Assembly (NCBI RefSeq): GCF_005144795.1
Contig: NZ_SWFJ01000008.1
Span: forward strand, 57,580 to 121,579
DNA: 64,000 bases
Direction: 5' to 3'
Source of the DNA: Streptococcus mitis
GTDB lineage: Bacteria > Bacillota > Bacilli > Lactobacillales > Streptococcaceae
Position 1 is the first letter of the stretch. Every line of letters starts with the position of its first letter. Below, piece by piece: positions 8,467 through 16,755 of this stretch. Under the pieces are notes generated by a model that saw only the letters and a list, made by a program, of their open reading frames with translations, was not told the DNA's origin and made no database searches. Made by a program: the position numbers and the translations under genes.

Positions 8467-9534
8467 TTAGACTCCTTCGGTTAATTCCTTTTCCAGCTCG
8501 GCTAACCAGTTTTGATAATAGCTTTTCTCATCCAGTAACATCCGGCTACTATTCATTTTCTGTCTAGCAATCTTCATAGCCTTGTGAGTTTGAACTACAT
8601 CTTTCTTTACCTTAAATTGATACCAAGCTTGAATGACCTGCATATCTGCTGTTTTTATAGATAAAAAGGATTTGACCCCTCGAATACTTGCATATTCTTC
8701 CGCTTTCTTATTATCTCCTTCCATCAGAGCAACTTGAAGAAGGTATAATTGAGAGCTAGTTTTAGACATTGGATTATCTGTTTTCTCTAGCACAGACTGA
8801 AACTGTTGCTTTGCAAGCTCTATATTATCATCCAATATGAATACCAACCCCTGAAGAGTCTGAACACTTTCTGCAAAACTCCCACTCACCTCCTCATCAA
8901 CAGGCATGATAAAGTCTTTTAAATCATATTCTTGAGGAGCTAGCAAGGTCTGGGCAGAATGCCTCAACATCAGGTAGGCGTATTTGGTATTTTCAGGGTG
9001 TTGTAGCAATTCCCAAATTTTTGCTCCATCGGTAATCCCAACTGGCAGAACATTGAAAAGAAGAAGAGATAAATTTAGACAAATCCAAGTGCCTGCAAAA
9101 TACCAGCTTCTTGTCAAAAAACCAAAAAGTGTTGCCAATAATAGCAAGCTAAGATGAACCATCAATCCTCCTGAAAGCATCAGGATGATTCTTTGATCAC
9201 TTTCATCTTCTTTCAATCCAATGTACTGAGCACCAACATTTTTCAGAACAGCTGTTCGACTAAGAGAAAACTTGCCTGACCTTTTGGTCAGAAGAAAATT
9301 CCCTAATCCAAAAGCCACCAGTCGATATCCTGTCAAGTAACCGCAAACTGCATGCCCCAGCTCATGAAGAATAAAGATTAAATACATGCTTAAAAGAGCG
9401 AAGGTATAACCAAAAGTAAAGGCTAAAAATGCGGAATACCCCAACTCTGCAAATGCGATAGTTCCACAAGCAAAAGCTAGCATAATAAGGACAAAAGCTA
9501 GCACATAAACTAAATAAGTCCCAATTTTTTTCAT
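8467..9534 (-). CDS. M50-like membrane metalloprotease with helical C-terminal domain
   Basis: The N-terminal half is membrane-embedded, with about five hydrophobic segments, and carries HELGH near residue 58, the zinc motif of site-2-protease-like M50 peptidases. A second motif region, NVLPVGITDGAKIW, resembles the conserved NxxPxxxxDG that supplies the third zinc ligand. The C-terminal 150 residues are soluble and helical with a TPR-like look (LYLLQVALMEGDNKKAEEYA). ATG 9534 follows TTGGAG; the in-frame start at 9549 lacks a site. Its substrate is unknown. It lies between the DUF3013 and NUDIX genes. Confidence 0.75.
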   Translation of the reverse strand: MKKIGTYLVYVLAFVLIMLAFACGTIAFAELGYSAFLAFTFGYTFALLSMYLIFILHELGHAVCGYLTGYRLVAFGLGNFLLTKRSGKFSLSRTAVLKNVGAQYIGLKEDESDQRIILMLSGGLMVHLSLLLLATLFGFLTRSWYFAGTWICLNLSLLLFNVLPVGITDGAKIWELLQHPENTKYAYLMLRHSAQTLLAPQEYDLKDFIMPVDEEVSGSFAESVQTLQGLVFILDDNIELAKQQFQSVLEKTDNPMSKTSSQLYLLQVALMEGDNKKAEEYASIRGVKSFLSIKTADMQVIQAWYQFKVKKDVVQTHKAMKIARQKMNSSRMLLDEKSYYQNWLAELEKELTEGV

Positions 9535-9552
9535 AAAGTCTCCAACCAACTC

Positions 9553-10023
9553 CTAGTATCTTGGATAAGGATAAAATTCTCCCTCTTCCAAGCCGACTTT
9601 TCCTTCTTCAAAGACTTCTTGGTTCCATTCCATGACAAATTCTTCTGCTTCTGGGTCTTCCAAAAAGTCCATGAGGGCATCTAGTCCAACCTCGGCAGTA
9701 TCTTTAAGGAATAGCGCAAAATAAGCTAAAAATTCACGAGAAAATCCTTTTTTAGGTAGGTAAGGAATGACCGTCAAATAGTCTTCTGCATTGACTGTTG
9801 ATTTGGCAGGATTGTAAAAAAGCACTGCTTCTTCAAAGAGGATATCGTCTGACGAAACCTCTCCGTCTTCATCCACCATCTCCACACCTGCAGCATTTTG
9901 CGCTTCCAATAGAAAACTCACTTCTACCGCGTGATTGCGCTTGTCCCAACTAATCTCAAAGTCAAAGGGAAAATTCTTCTCCAACTCTTCCTCTAAAACA
10001 TCTAAAAATCCATATGTTGCCAT
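9553..10023 (-). CDS. DUF3013 family protein
   Basis: A 156-residue acidic cytoplasmic protein found in streptococci and lactobacilli, recognised by the MATYGFLDVLEEELEKNFPF start and EEGEFYPYPRY end. It has no membrane segment, signal peptide or catalytic motif that I can see. It is the first gene of a minus-strand run with the M50-like protease and NUDIX genes and is divergent from rarA. Function unknown. Confidence 0.8.
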   Translation of the reverse strand: MATYGFLDVLEEELEKNFPFDFEISWDKRNHAVEVSFLLEAQNAAGVEMVDEDGEVSSDDILFEEAVLFYNPAKSTVNAEDYLTVIPYLPKKGFSREFLAYFALFLKDTAEVGLDALMDFLEDPEAEEFVMEWNQEVFEEGKVGLEEGEFYPYPRY

Positions 10024-10060
10024 TTTGTCCTCTTTCTATGCGACTCTTTAATCGCCCCGA

Positions 10061-10089
10061 TTGCTCGGAAATATGCTAAAATAGATACT
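10061..10089 (+). promoter_or_regulatory. Likely rarA promoter
   Basis: TTGCTC (10061-10066) and GATACT (10084-10089) are 17 bases apart, about 50 bases upstream of the rarA ATG. Confidence 0.45.
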
Positions 10090-10138
10090 ACCATCTTACC
10101 ACATATACATCAGAAAATCCACGTTAGAAAGGACTGCT

Positions 10139-11410
10139 ATGCCAGACAATCTCGCGCTTCGCATGCGCCCTAAAACCATCGACCAGGTCATTGGTCAGGA
10201 ACATCTGGTCGGACAAGGAAAAATCATTCGTCGCATGGTGGAAGCCAACCGCCTGTCCTCCATGATTCTCTATGGCCCTCCGGGAATCGGCAAGACCAGT
10301 ATTGCCTCTGCCATCGCAGGGACGACCAAGTATGCCTTTCGAACTTTCAATGCGACAGTTGATAGTAAAAAGCGACTGCAAGAAATCGCCGAGGAAGCAA
10401 AATTCTCTGGAGGACTAGTTCTCCTGCTGGACGAAATTCATCGTCTAGACAAGACCAAGCAAGACTTTCTACTTCCACTCTTGGAAAGTGGACTGGTCAT
10501 CATGATTGGCGCTACGACTGAAAATCCTTTCTTCTCTGTCACTCCTGCCATTCGTAGCCGTGTTCAAATTTTTGAGTTGGAACCTCTGTCTAACCAAGAC
10601 GTCAAAGAGGCTCTTCAGATAGCTCTAAGTAACCCTGAGCGTGGTTTTGATTTTCCAGTAGAACTAGATGAGGATGCGATGGATTTCATCGCATCCTCTA
10701 CAAACGGAGACCTTCGCTCTGCCTTCAACTCACTGGACTTGGCTGTTCTTTCTACCCCTGAGAATGATGAGGGCATTCGCCATATCACTCTAGACATCAT
10801 GGAAAATAGTCTTCAGAGAAGCTACATTACTATGGATAAGGATGGAGACGGACACTACGATGTACTCTCAGCCCTGCAAAAGTCCATCCGTGGCTCGGAT
10901 GTTGATGCCAGTCTCCACTATGCTGCTCGCTTGATTGAGGCTGGTGATTTGCCAAGTCTCGCTCGTCGCTTGACTGTTATCGCCTATGAAGATATCGGCT
11001 TAGCCAATCCTGAAGCCCAGATTCACACCGTGACTGCTCTGGATGCTGCACAAAGGATTGGTTTCCCAGAAGCCCGCATTCTCATTGCCAATGTCGTGAT
11101 TGATTTGGCCCTTTCTCCAAAATCCAACTCAGCCTATGTAGCTATGGATAAGGCGCTTGCCGACCTCAAAACATCAGGGCACTTGCCTATTCCGCGACAC
11201 CTGCGTGATGGGCACTACAGTGGAAGCAAGGAACTGGGGAATGCCCAAGACTATCTCTATCCACACAACTATCCTGGAAATTGGGTCAAGCAAGACTATC
11301 TACCAGAAAAAATCCGCAATCATCACTATTTCCAAGCAGAAGATACTGGTAAATATGAACGGGCTTTGGCTCAAAGAAAGGAAGCTATCGACCGTTTGCG
11401 AAAAATCTGA
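10139..11410 (+). CDS. rarA: Replication-associated recombination protein RarA (MgsA)
   Basis: A 423-residue AAA+ ATPase that acts at stalled replication forks and gaps. The Walker A motif is GPPGIGKTS at residues 46-54, Walker B is VLLLDEIHR near residue 100, and sensor 1 is GATTENPFF. The C-terminal half is the MgsA tetramerisation domain (IAYEDIGLANPEA, LPIPRHLRDGHY). The 6S RNA gene follows directly, an arrangement also seen around Bacillus rarA (yrvN) and bsrA, which supports both calls. Confidence 0.96.
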   Translation: MPDNLALRMRPKTIDQVIGQEHLVGQGKIIRRMVEANRLSSMILYGPPGIGKTSIASAIAGTTKYAFRTFNATVDSKKRLQEIAEEAKFSGGLVLLLDEIHRLDKTKQDFLLPLLESGLVIMIGATTENPFFSVTPAIRSRVQIFELEPLSNQDVKEALQIALSNPERGFDFPVELDEDAMDFIASSTNGDLRSAFNSLDLAVLSTPENDEGIRHITLDIMENSLQRSYITMDKDGDGHYDVLSALQKSIRGSDVDASLHYAARLIEAGDLPSLARRLTVIAYEDIGLANPEAQIHTVTALDAAQRIGFPEARILIANVVIDLALSPKSNSAYVAMDKALADLKTSGHLPIPRHLRDGHYSGSKELGNAQDYLYPHNYPGNWVKQDYLPEKIRNHHYFQAEDTGKYERALAQRKEAIDRLRKI

Positions 11411-11439
11411 AATCCTTTTCAAAAAATTGCACTTTCCTC

Positions 11440-11467
11440 TTGATTTTTTTTGAAAAAGTGGTATTAT
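11440..11467 (+). promoter_or_regulatory. Promoter of 6S RNA
   Basis: TTGATT (11440-11445) and TATTAT (11462-11467) are 16 bases apart, directly upstream of the 6S RNA. Confidence 0.6.
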
Positions 11468-11474
11468 ATAAACA

Positions 11475-11672
11475 TAGAAACGCTGTGGTGTACGACTTCA
11501 CACTTAAGTGTTGACCGACTATTTTTTGTATTATTAGGGAAACAAAAGTCTTCTAACAGCATGTAGGCCGTCTCACACGGAAACAGCTTCAGTTAGAGCG
11601 AGTTGCCCACCTGCTTAATTGCGCGGGTTCAATACAAACCGTGAAGTTTCGGCACCAATACAGCTTTTTTCT
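11475..11672 (+). ncRNA. ssrS: 6S RNA
   Basis: A roughly 195-base non-coding transcript between rarA and tRNA-Lys. Its ends pair: GCTGTGGTG (11482-11490) with CACC-AAT-ACAGC (11653-11664), the closing stem of 6S RNA, followed by a U run (11665-11670). Further stems flank an open central region. 6S RNA binds sigma-A RNA polymerase and modulates transcription in stationary phase. Identification rests on the closing stem, size and conserved neighbourhood; exact ends are estimated from the promoter and terminator. Confidence 0.8.
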
Positions 11673-11674
11673 TT

Positions 11675-11747
11675 GCCTCCTTAGCTCAGCTGGCAGAGCA
11701 GCGGACTCTTAATCCGTGGGTCACAGGTTCGATCCCTGTAGGGGGCA
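11675..11747 (+). tRNA. tRNA-Lys (CTT)
   Basis: Full cloverleaf of 73 bases: acceptor GCCTCCT/AGGGGGC, D stem GCTC/GAGC, anticodon loop CTCTTAA with anticodon CTT, T loop TTCGATC. No CCA is encoded. Two further partial copies of this gene lie at 12681 and 16610. Confidence 0.95.
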
Positions 11748-11762
11748 TCTAAATACAACAGG

Positions 11763-11789
11763 AAAAGCCTTGATAACCAAGGCTTTTTT
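11763..11789 (+). terminator. Terminator after tRNA-Lys
   Basis: AAAAGCCTTG pairs with CCAAGGCTTTT, followed by a T run. Near-identical stems follow the two degenerate tRNA-Lys copies and ltrA. Confidence 0.85.
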
Positions 11790-12025
11790 GCTTATCTATA
11801 ACTGATTTGCCTCATCATTTGCCCCACTTTTAAATCTATCTTTTCTTTTTGAACCAAATTACATCTTAACAAATAGTGTAAAGCCAGTTACTTTTGCTTT
11901 GATGCCATACAATATTTTCATGTAGAGAAGACAAATTTTATCTTCTCTTTTTATTTTCAAAATAATAAAAACTGATTTTCTTTTCATAAATCAGACTGAA
12001 ACTTCCAAATTTTCCATTTTGTTTA

Positions 12026-12054
12026 TTGACATTTCCTCTAAAAAGGTGTATAAT
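12026..12054 (+). promoter_or_regulatory. Strong sigma-A promoter of the HdeD-like gene
   Basis: Perfect TTGACA (12026-12031) and perfect TATAAT (12049-12054) with a 17-base spacer. An ACTAT repeat tract follows in the leader. Confidence 0.85.
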
Positions 12055-12068
12055 ATTTTTATTATTAA

Positions 12069-12088
12069 ACTATACTATACTATACTAT
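12069..12088 (+). repeat. ACTAT pentanucleotide tandem repeat
   Basis: Four uninterrupted copies of ACTAT lie between the -10 box and the ribosome binding site (GGGGGT) of the HdeD-like gene. The tract could vary in number by slippage and change leader length. Confidence 0.85.
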
Positions 12089-12103
12089 ATAGGGGGTATT
12101 GAA

Positions 12104-12619
12104 ATGAAATTTTCTAATCGTTTACTGCTATTCCTTGCAGGAGTTGTTTTTGTCCTTTTAGGACTTTTCCTATTTACAAACCCAGTAGCTAATCTTGTTG
12201 TTTACAGCTGGTGGATTGCATTTGGTTTACTGGTTTCTTCTATAGCAGCTATTTTAGGCTATTTCTCTGTACCAAAAGAGCTTCGCTCACCAGCTCATCT
12301 TTTCCAAGGGATTGTTAATCTTCTCTTAGCTCTTTACCTCGTTGCCTATGGCTTTGTGACGCTGCCAGTTGTCATTCCAACTATTTTAGGAATTTGGTTA
12401 ATTGTAGAAGCCATTATAGCTTTCTTTAAAGGCAATCGTCTGGGATTGATTTTCCCTATTATTGGCAACCATATCATGTGGATAGCGTTGCTTGCATTTT
12501 TACTAGGTCTAGTGATTTTGTTCAATCCAGTAGCTACAAGTGTCTTTGTCGTTTATGTCGTTGCCTTTGCATTTTTAATTGTTGGTTTCACCTATATCCT
12601 TGATGCCTTTCGTAAATAA
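12104..12619 (+). CDS. HdeD/DUF308 family membrane protein
   Basis: A 171-residue protein with six predicted membrane segments made of two similar halves; the motif NPVANLVVYSWWIAFG recurs as NPVATSVFVVYVVAFAF, the internal duplication typical of DUF308/HdeD proteins. In enterobacteria HdeD is linked to acid resistance; no role is established here. The ATG at 12104 follows GGGGGT; an upstream in-frame start at 12026 is excluded because it lies on the promoter. Transcribed alone from a near-consensus promoter, so probably well expressed. Confidence 0.85.
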   Translation: MKFSNRLLLFLAGVVFVLLGLFLFTNPVANLVVYSWWIAFGLLVSSIAAILGYFSVPKELRSPAHLFQGIVNLLLALYLVAYGFVTLPVVIPTILGIWLIVEAIIAFFKGNRLGLIFPIIGNHIMWIALLAFLLGLVILFNPVATSVFVVYVVAFAFLIVGFTYILDAFRK

Positions 12620-12642
12620 TCTAGCTGCCATTTTGGGCATAT

Positions 12643-12676
12643 TAAAAAAGCTGGGAAGTTACATTCTCAGCTTTTT
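12643..12676 (+). terminator. Terminator after HdeD-like gene
   Basis: AAAAAGCTGGGAA pairs with TTCTCAGCTTTTT around a six-base loop. Confidence 0.8.
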
Positions 12677-12680
12677 ATTT

Positions 12681-12753
12681 GCCTTCTTAGATCAGTCGGT
12701 AGAGCAGTAGACTCTTAAGCTATGGGGCGCAGGTTCGAGCCCTGCAGGGGGCA
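12681..12753 (+). pseudogene. Degenerate tRNA-Lys (CTT) copy
   Basis: A 73-base segment alignable end to end with tRNA-Lys at 11675, with the same CTCTTAA anticodon loop. The D stem has an A-G mismatch (GATC against GAGC) and the anticodon stem has an A-G mismatch next to the loop (GTAGA against GCTAT). The T arm remains good. It is followed by the same terminator stem (12772-12797). It is probably a decayed duplicate rather than a working tRNA. Confidence 0.7.
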
Positions 12754-12834
12754 CATCTAAATCAACAGAAATAAGCCTTGAAACCAAGGCTTTTTTTAAC
12801 GTCTAATAGCTTTTTGTAGAAAAGTATTTAAAAA

Positions 12835-13550
12835 TCATGACCACCCGTCAAACGGGTGGTTTGTCCCAGGGCTATAAGCCCAAATTACCAGCCAGCGCCT
12901 AAAGACGCTGGCTTTCACTTTGTTCAAGCCTTATTGCTCTTGACTCGTCACTTGCCTCTCAAAGAGGCTTTAGTATTACTTACCACTATCCCTAAAGGGA
13001 TCCTCATATTCTTTTACACTTAATTTATCTAGTGCTATATCATGCTTTTCCTGTTCTTGAATATATTTCTTAATTGTGGCTTCATTAAGCCCTACTGTAC
13101 TCACATAGTAACCTTCCGCCCAGAAATGCCGATTCCCAAACTTGTACTTGAGATTGGCGTGTTTGTCAAACATCATGAGTGCACTTTTTCCTTTTAAATA
13201 ACCCATGAAACTCGAAACACTTATCCTTGGTGGAATACTTACTAACATGTGTACATGGTCTGGCATTAAGTGACCCTCGATAATTTCAACTCCTTTATAA
13301 CTACACAAGCGATGAAATATTTCGCCTAAACTACTTCGATATTGATTATAGATAACTTTTCGTCTATACTTAGGGGTGAACACAATGTGATACTTACAGT
13401 GCCACTTTGTGTGCGATAAACTATGAGCCTTTTGTGCCATATTTTTCTCCTTTCGCTTTACAATTGGCTTGAACACCTTTATTGTATCGCGTTCGGAGTT
13501 TTTTTGGTATAACCTTCGACGCGCACCCGCATAGCGGGTGGTTGTTTTGT
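12835..13550 (-). mobile_element. IS200/IS605-type insertion sequence (tnpA only)
   Basis: One Y1 transposase gene lies between two subterminal hairpins with related arms: CCACCCGT-caa-ACGGGTGG at 12841-12859 and CACCCGC-ata-GCGGGTG at 13524-13540. IS200 elements lack inverted terminal repeats and use such hairpins for single-strand transposition. A further stem, AGCCAGCG...CGCTGGCT (12890-12913), lies downstream of tnpA. No tnpB is present. The outer limits are approximate. Confidence 0.8.
12976..13440 (-). CDS. tnpA: IS200-family Y1 transposase TnpA
   Basis: A 154-residue HUH-type tyrosine transposase. The IS200 signature YHIVFTPKYRRKVI is near the N-terminus, the metal-binding HUH pair is in PDHVHMLVSIPP, and the catalytic Tyr is expected in the helix ATIKKYIQEQE. 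The ATG at 13440 (MAQKAHSLSH) follows AAAGGAGAAAA and matches the usual length; the longer frame to 13557 runs through the terminal hairpin. The frame is intact, so the enzyme may be active. Confidence 0.92.
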   Translation of the reverse strand: MAQKAHSLSHTKWHCKYHIVFTPKYRRKVIYNQYRSSLGEIFHRLCSYKGVEIIEGHLMPDHVHMLVSIPPRISVSSFMGYLKGKSALMMFDKHANLKYKFGNRHFWAEGYYVSTVGLNEATIKKYIQEQEKHDIALDKLSVKEYEDPFRDSGK

Positions 13551-13649
13551 CTCGCACCTAACGGAGCGAGACGGACTAATAGTCACATAATAAAAGAGAA
13601 GAGAATCTCTCACTCTCTTCTCAGTATATCTTATTAAATTTAGTTTTTC

Positions 13650-14738
13650 TTAATCTAGCTGATTTTCCTTTGCAACGACAAATTCCTTAACCAATCGATA
13701 GATAACAGCAGATATCGGTGTAAAGAATATCATCCCAAGTAAGCCAAAGAGATTGCCTCCAATACTAGCAGCCGCAAGCGTGAAAATAGCTGGCAAACCA
13801 ATAGACTGACCTACAACTCTAGGATAAATAAGGTTTCCTTCAATCAGCTGTATAACTTGATATAGAAGAAGAGAAAGTAAGGCTTGAGTAGGACTCACTG
13901 TGAAGATAAAAATCGCTCCCACAACACAAGCAATCATAGGCCCTACATAAGGAATGAACGATAGCACTCCTGCAAAGATACCTGTCATTACTCCATAGGG
14001 TATCCCAAACACGCTGTAACCAACCGCTATCATAACTCCTATGATAACTGCTTCAATCAGCTGACTCATCAAAAATTGGTCATAAGTCTCTAGTGCTACT
14101 TGTCCAATGTAAGTCAACTTTATCACCACCTTCTCTGGAAGAAAAACTTTTAGAAGTCGACTCGTCATCGCTGCCAGATGTTCCTTACTGGATAAAAATA
14201 AAAAGGTGAAGACTATAATCAAAAAGGCATTCATCAAACTTGAAAAAATATTGCCGATATTACTAGTCAGACCGGATAAGAAGGTTATCAAAGCTTGACT
14301 AATAGAGCTAGACTGTCCCTGTATGCCTGATACGATAGTTGACAGCATGTCTTTGGTTACAAATTCCGAGCTGTCTAGCAATTTCCTAAGTTGAGTCAGG
14401 ACTGTTGAAAGGACTGCTCCCAGCTGACTAATAGTCTGGGCTAGGGTTGGCAGCACCAAAACCAAAAGAGCAATCACGATTAAGATAAGAGCTAGGAAAA
14501 CAAGTACCATGGCAATCGGACGACGCAACTCTGCCTTTACCTTCAATTTAACTAAGTACTGTTCAATTTTTTTCATAGGAACATTAAGCACAAAAGCAAT
14601 AACAGCACCATAAATCAAGGTTGATATTACATCAAAGAGAGAGATTGCTCCTGATATAAAGCTCGATGCATTCAGAATTACAAGAGCAACCAGCCCTATA
14701 AAAAGTATTAACGGGGTGTATTTTTTTACTAAGTTCAT
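13650..14738 (-). CDS. AI-2E/PerM family transporter
   Basis: A 362-residue membrane protein with about eight hydrophobic segments, clustered at the N-terminus and in the C-terminal half around a soluble middle region. The C-terminal motif region GIPYGVMTGIFAGVLSFIPY followed by VGP matches the conserved PxxG core of the PF01594 family. Members include putative autoinducer-2 exporters and sodium/proton antiporters, so the substrate is uncertain. It follows the membrane protein gene at 14748 by nine bases and is likely its operon partner. Confidence 0.88.
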   Translation of the reverse strand: MNLVKKYTPLILFIGLVALVILNASSFISGAISLFDVISTLIYGAVIAFVLNVPMKKIEQYLVKLKVKAELRRPIAMVLVFLALILIVIALLVLVLPTLAQTISQLGAVLSTVLTQLRKLLDSSEFVTKDMLSTIVSGIQGQSSSISQALITFLSGLTSNIGNIFSSLMNAFLIIVFTFLFLSSKEHLAAMTSRLLKVFLPEKVVIKLTYIGQVALETYDQFLMSQLIEAVIIGVMIAVGYSVFGIPYGVMTGIFAGVLSFIPYVGPMIACVVGAIFIFTVSPTQALLSLLLYQVIQLIEGNLIYPRVVGQSIGLPAIFTLAAASIGGNLFGLLGMIFFTPISAVIYRLVKEFVVAKENQLD

Positions 14739-14747
14739 AAATTCTCC

Positions 14748-16037
14748 TTAATAAACATGTTTAGATACGAGTATACTATTTGGTTTTTCAAACTCTCGAT
14801 TAAGGTAGGCTTGGTAAGTTCCTGGAGCGATAAATCCTTTGGGTGAGAGGATATCGGTGCCAGCCTGACCGACTATGGTATCAGCCAAGAGCACACAGTT
14901 TGTAGATAAGACAAAGTAGGATTTAAACTTAGATTTGATAAATTTATAAAGTTCCCCATCCGTCTCATGTCTGATTTTATAAGCGTAGGTGCAGTCTTCC
15001 TTACCATCACCTGTCATGATTTTATCCGCACTTGGCTCCCATGGAATCGTCAGTTGTTTTAATTCAGCCAACTTTTTCTGAACTGCTTTTTCCATTTCAG
15101 GCGTCAAATCTATCCCATAACCAAAAAGCGTTTTTTGACTCTCACGTTTACATAGGTCAATGTACTTGTCACGATCACAGAAATATAAGACACCATCTCC
15201 TACCATGCCAAATAAGGTCTCAGAAGACGGATCATAGTTGCCATAAGAAATAACACGGCCTTGATAGCAGATATCCACATGACCAATTGCCGAAAACAGA
15301 GAGGTCTCAGCTGTATGAACAAAAATTTCAAGCTCCGCTGTCTTACCAGACTTCACTATTCCAAGATGGATATCTTCTTCCTCATCAGCATTTTCCAGCA
15401 TAAATTTGTTAACTTTTGCTAAAGTTCTTGCAGGGATGAGAGCGGCTAGGACAATAGGTAAGCTAATTCTAATACGACGTTTGAGATGGTTTTTCCCAAT
15501 TTCCTCCTCAAACAAGAAACCATCACGGATATTGGACACACCATAAAGGAAAAAATAAGCCCCTAATACAAAGAGTTGAAAGACAGAATTTCCTGTAGAG
15601 GACAAAAGACTAGTCCCACCAAGAAAAACTAGTACGAGTCCATCTAGTAAGAGACGAAAACGAGGTCGAATTTTGTTTTTGCGGTAGAGAACATAGGTGA
15701 CAAGGTTAATACTAGCATGAAAAATCTGATAAACTCCAATCACAAGAGCCAAAATATAAATCGGCACATCCGTCGCAAGATTGGAGCCAAGCAAATATCC
15801 CAGCACTAACAATTTAACCAGTGCAACTCCCAAGGTGTCCGTTGACTGACTTTTTTTGAAAATACGTAATACTAAATCTAAGACCGTTGCTATCCAAGCT
15901 AAAAACAGAACCAGTCGAATAACCTTTACTGGCAACCAAGTCCCCGTGACCATCAAGATGAGACCTAGCAGAACAAACAAGAACCCCTGAGCAAGTAATT
16001 TCTTACCTGTCAGACCTAAAGATAGAATTTTCGCCAT
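14748..16037 (-). CDS. Membrane protein: DUF308-like N-terminus plus soluble C-terminal domain
   Basis: About 429 residues. The first 190 contain six or seven hydrophobic segments with DUF308-like character. The remaining 240 residues are soluble: a region with HTAETSLFSAIGHVDICYQG and, near the end, STNCVLLADTIVGQAG. His and Cys in such a setting could indicate a cysteine-peptidase-like fold related to NlpC/P60 or DUF4105, but this is inference. ATG 16037 follows GAAAGG; the in-frame start at 16055 adds six residues. It leads an operon with the PerM-type gene. Confidence 0.6.
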   Translation of the reverse strand: MAKILSLGLTGKKLLAQGFLFVLLGLILMVTGTWLPVKVIRLVLFLAWIATVLDLVLRIFKKSQSTDTLGVALVKLLVLGYLLGSNLATDVPIYILALVIGVYQIFHASINLVTYVLYRKNKIRPRFRLLLDGLVLVFLGGTSLLSSTGNSVFQLFVLGAYFFLYGVSNIRDGFLFEEEIGKNHLKRRIRISLPIVLAALIPARTLAKVNKFMLENADEEEDIHLGIVKSGKTAELEIFVHTAETSLFSAIGHVDICYQGRVISYGNYDPSSETLFGMVGDGVLYFCDRDKYIDLCKRESQKTLFGYGIDLTPEMEKAVQKKLAELKQLTIPWEPSADKIMTGDGKEDCTYAYKIRHETDGELYKFIKSKFKSYFVLSTNCVLLADTIVGQAGTDILSPKGFIAPGTYQAYLNREFEKPNSILVSKHVY

Positions 16038-16452
16038 ATAAAAACCTTTCAACAATAAAAATTAAACACTCCAATTAAACTGACTAGTAAATAGCCAACA
16101 CTACAAACAGCCTGTGCCAGCAACATATGGTGACTAGAAATGACTGTAGTAATGTCACCATCTTGTCTTATGCACTTCTAAAATTTGTTATATTGATTAG
16201 AAACCAGAGCTTATAAAAACTAGCTAAACTCGAGAGATAGACACAATTGCGACGAAAAAATGTATAACCAATTCAACTTGTTAAGGTAAGAAAGCATTAT
16301 TTCCAATCTATTAATTATTCATCTATTACCTATTATGACACAATATTCCCTATAGTTCAACTTTTTACTTGTTTTTATATTACACGGACTAAAAAGTTTT
16401 CAACAGTTGATTGCATTTGTTTTAATAAGTTTTAACCTTTCTTGGTTAGATA

Positions 16453-16490
16453 AAAAAAGAACCATACAGTTTAGAATCTGTATGGTTTTT
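16453..16490. terminator. Terminator-like hairpin
   Basis: AACCATACAG (16460-16469) pairs with CTGTATGGTT (16478-16487), with A and T runs on either side, so it could work in both directions. No intact gene ends next to it; it may be a remnant of a lost element. Confidence 0.6.
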
Positions 16491-16609
16491 GCCCCACTTT
16501 TGCCCCATTTTTAAATCATGACATTGAAATACCTAAAAGTACCTTCCGAAAATCACTTAAATTTCAACTTTTTAATTACTTTCAAGATGATATAGTCTCC
16601 CAAATCCAT

Positions 16610-16657
16610 GGGGGCATCTACATACAACAGGAAAAGCCTTGGAATCAAGGCTTTTTT
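16610..16657 (+). repeat. Third copy of tRNA-Lys 3' end and terminator
   Basis: GGGGGCATCTA, then CATACAACAGGAAAAGCCTT and the AAGGCTTTTTT stem, match the last bases of tRNA-Lys and its downstream flank (11741-11789) almost base for base. No tRNA body precedes it, as expected for an attachment-site scar or partial duplication. Confidence 0.75.
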
Positions 16658-16700
16658 GTGTAGTCTTAGCACTAAAAAACGATAGAAAAAACACCCCTTC

Positions 16701-16755
16701 TGAACTGCACCCCAAAAGTTAGACAGAAAAAACCTAACTTTTGTGGCGCAGTTCA
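16701..16755. repeat. Back-to-back IS3-family terminal repeats (IS relic or MITE)
   Basis: Two 22-base arms (16701-16722 and 16734-16755) are inverted copies with three mismatches, separated by only 11 bases. The arm starts TGAACTGCACCCCAAAAG, resembling the ends of IS150-group IS3 elements. No transposase lies between. It may act as a hairpin ahead of ltrA. Confidence 0.65.

Noticed and set aside
10124..10381. 85-codon frame antisense to the start of rarA
   Set aside because: Shadow of a real gene with no ribosome binding site.
11475..11672. tmRNA as an alternative for the RNA next to tRNA-Lys
   Set aside because: No alanine acceptor ends or tag-peptide frame; the length is too short and the closing stem and rarA neighbourhood fit 6S RNA.
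12026..12103. Upstream N-terminal extension of the HdeD-like protein
   Set aside because: It would be encoded by the promoter and the ACTAT repeat tract; the ATG at 12104 has the binding site.
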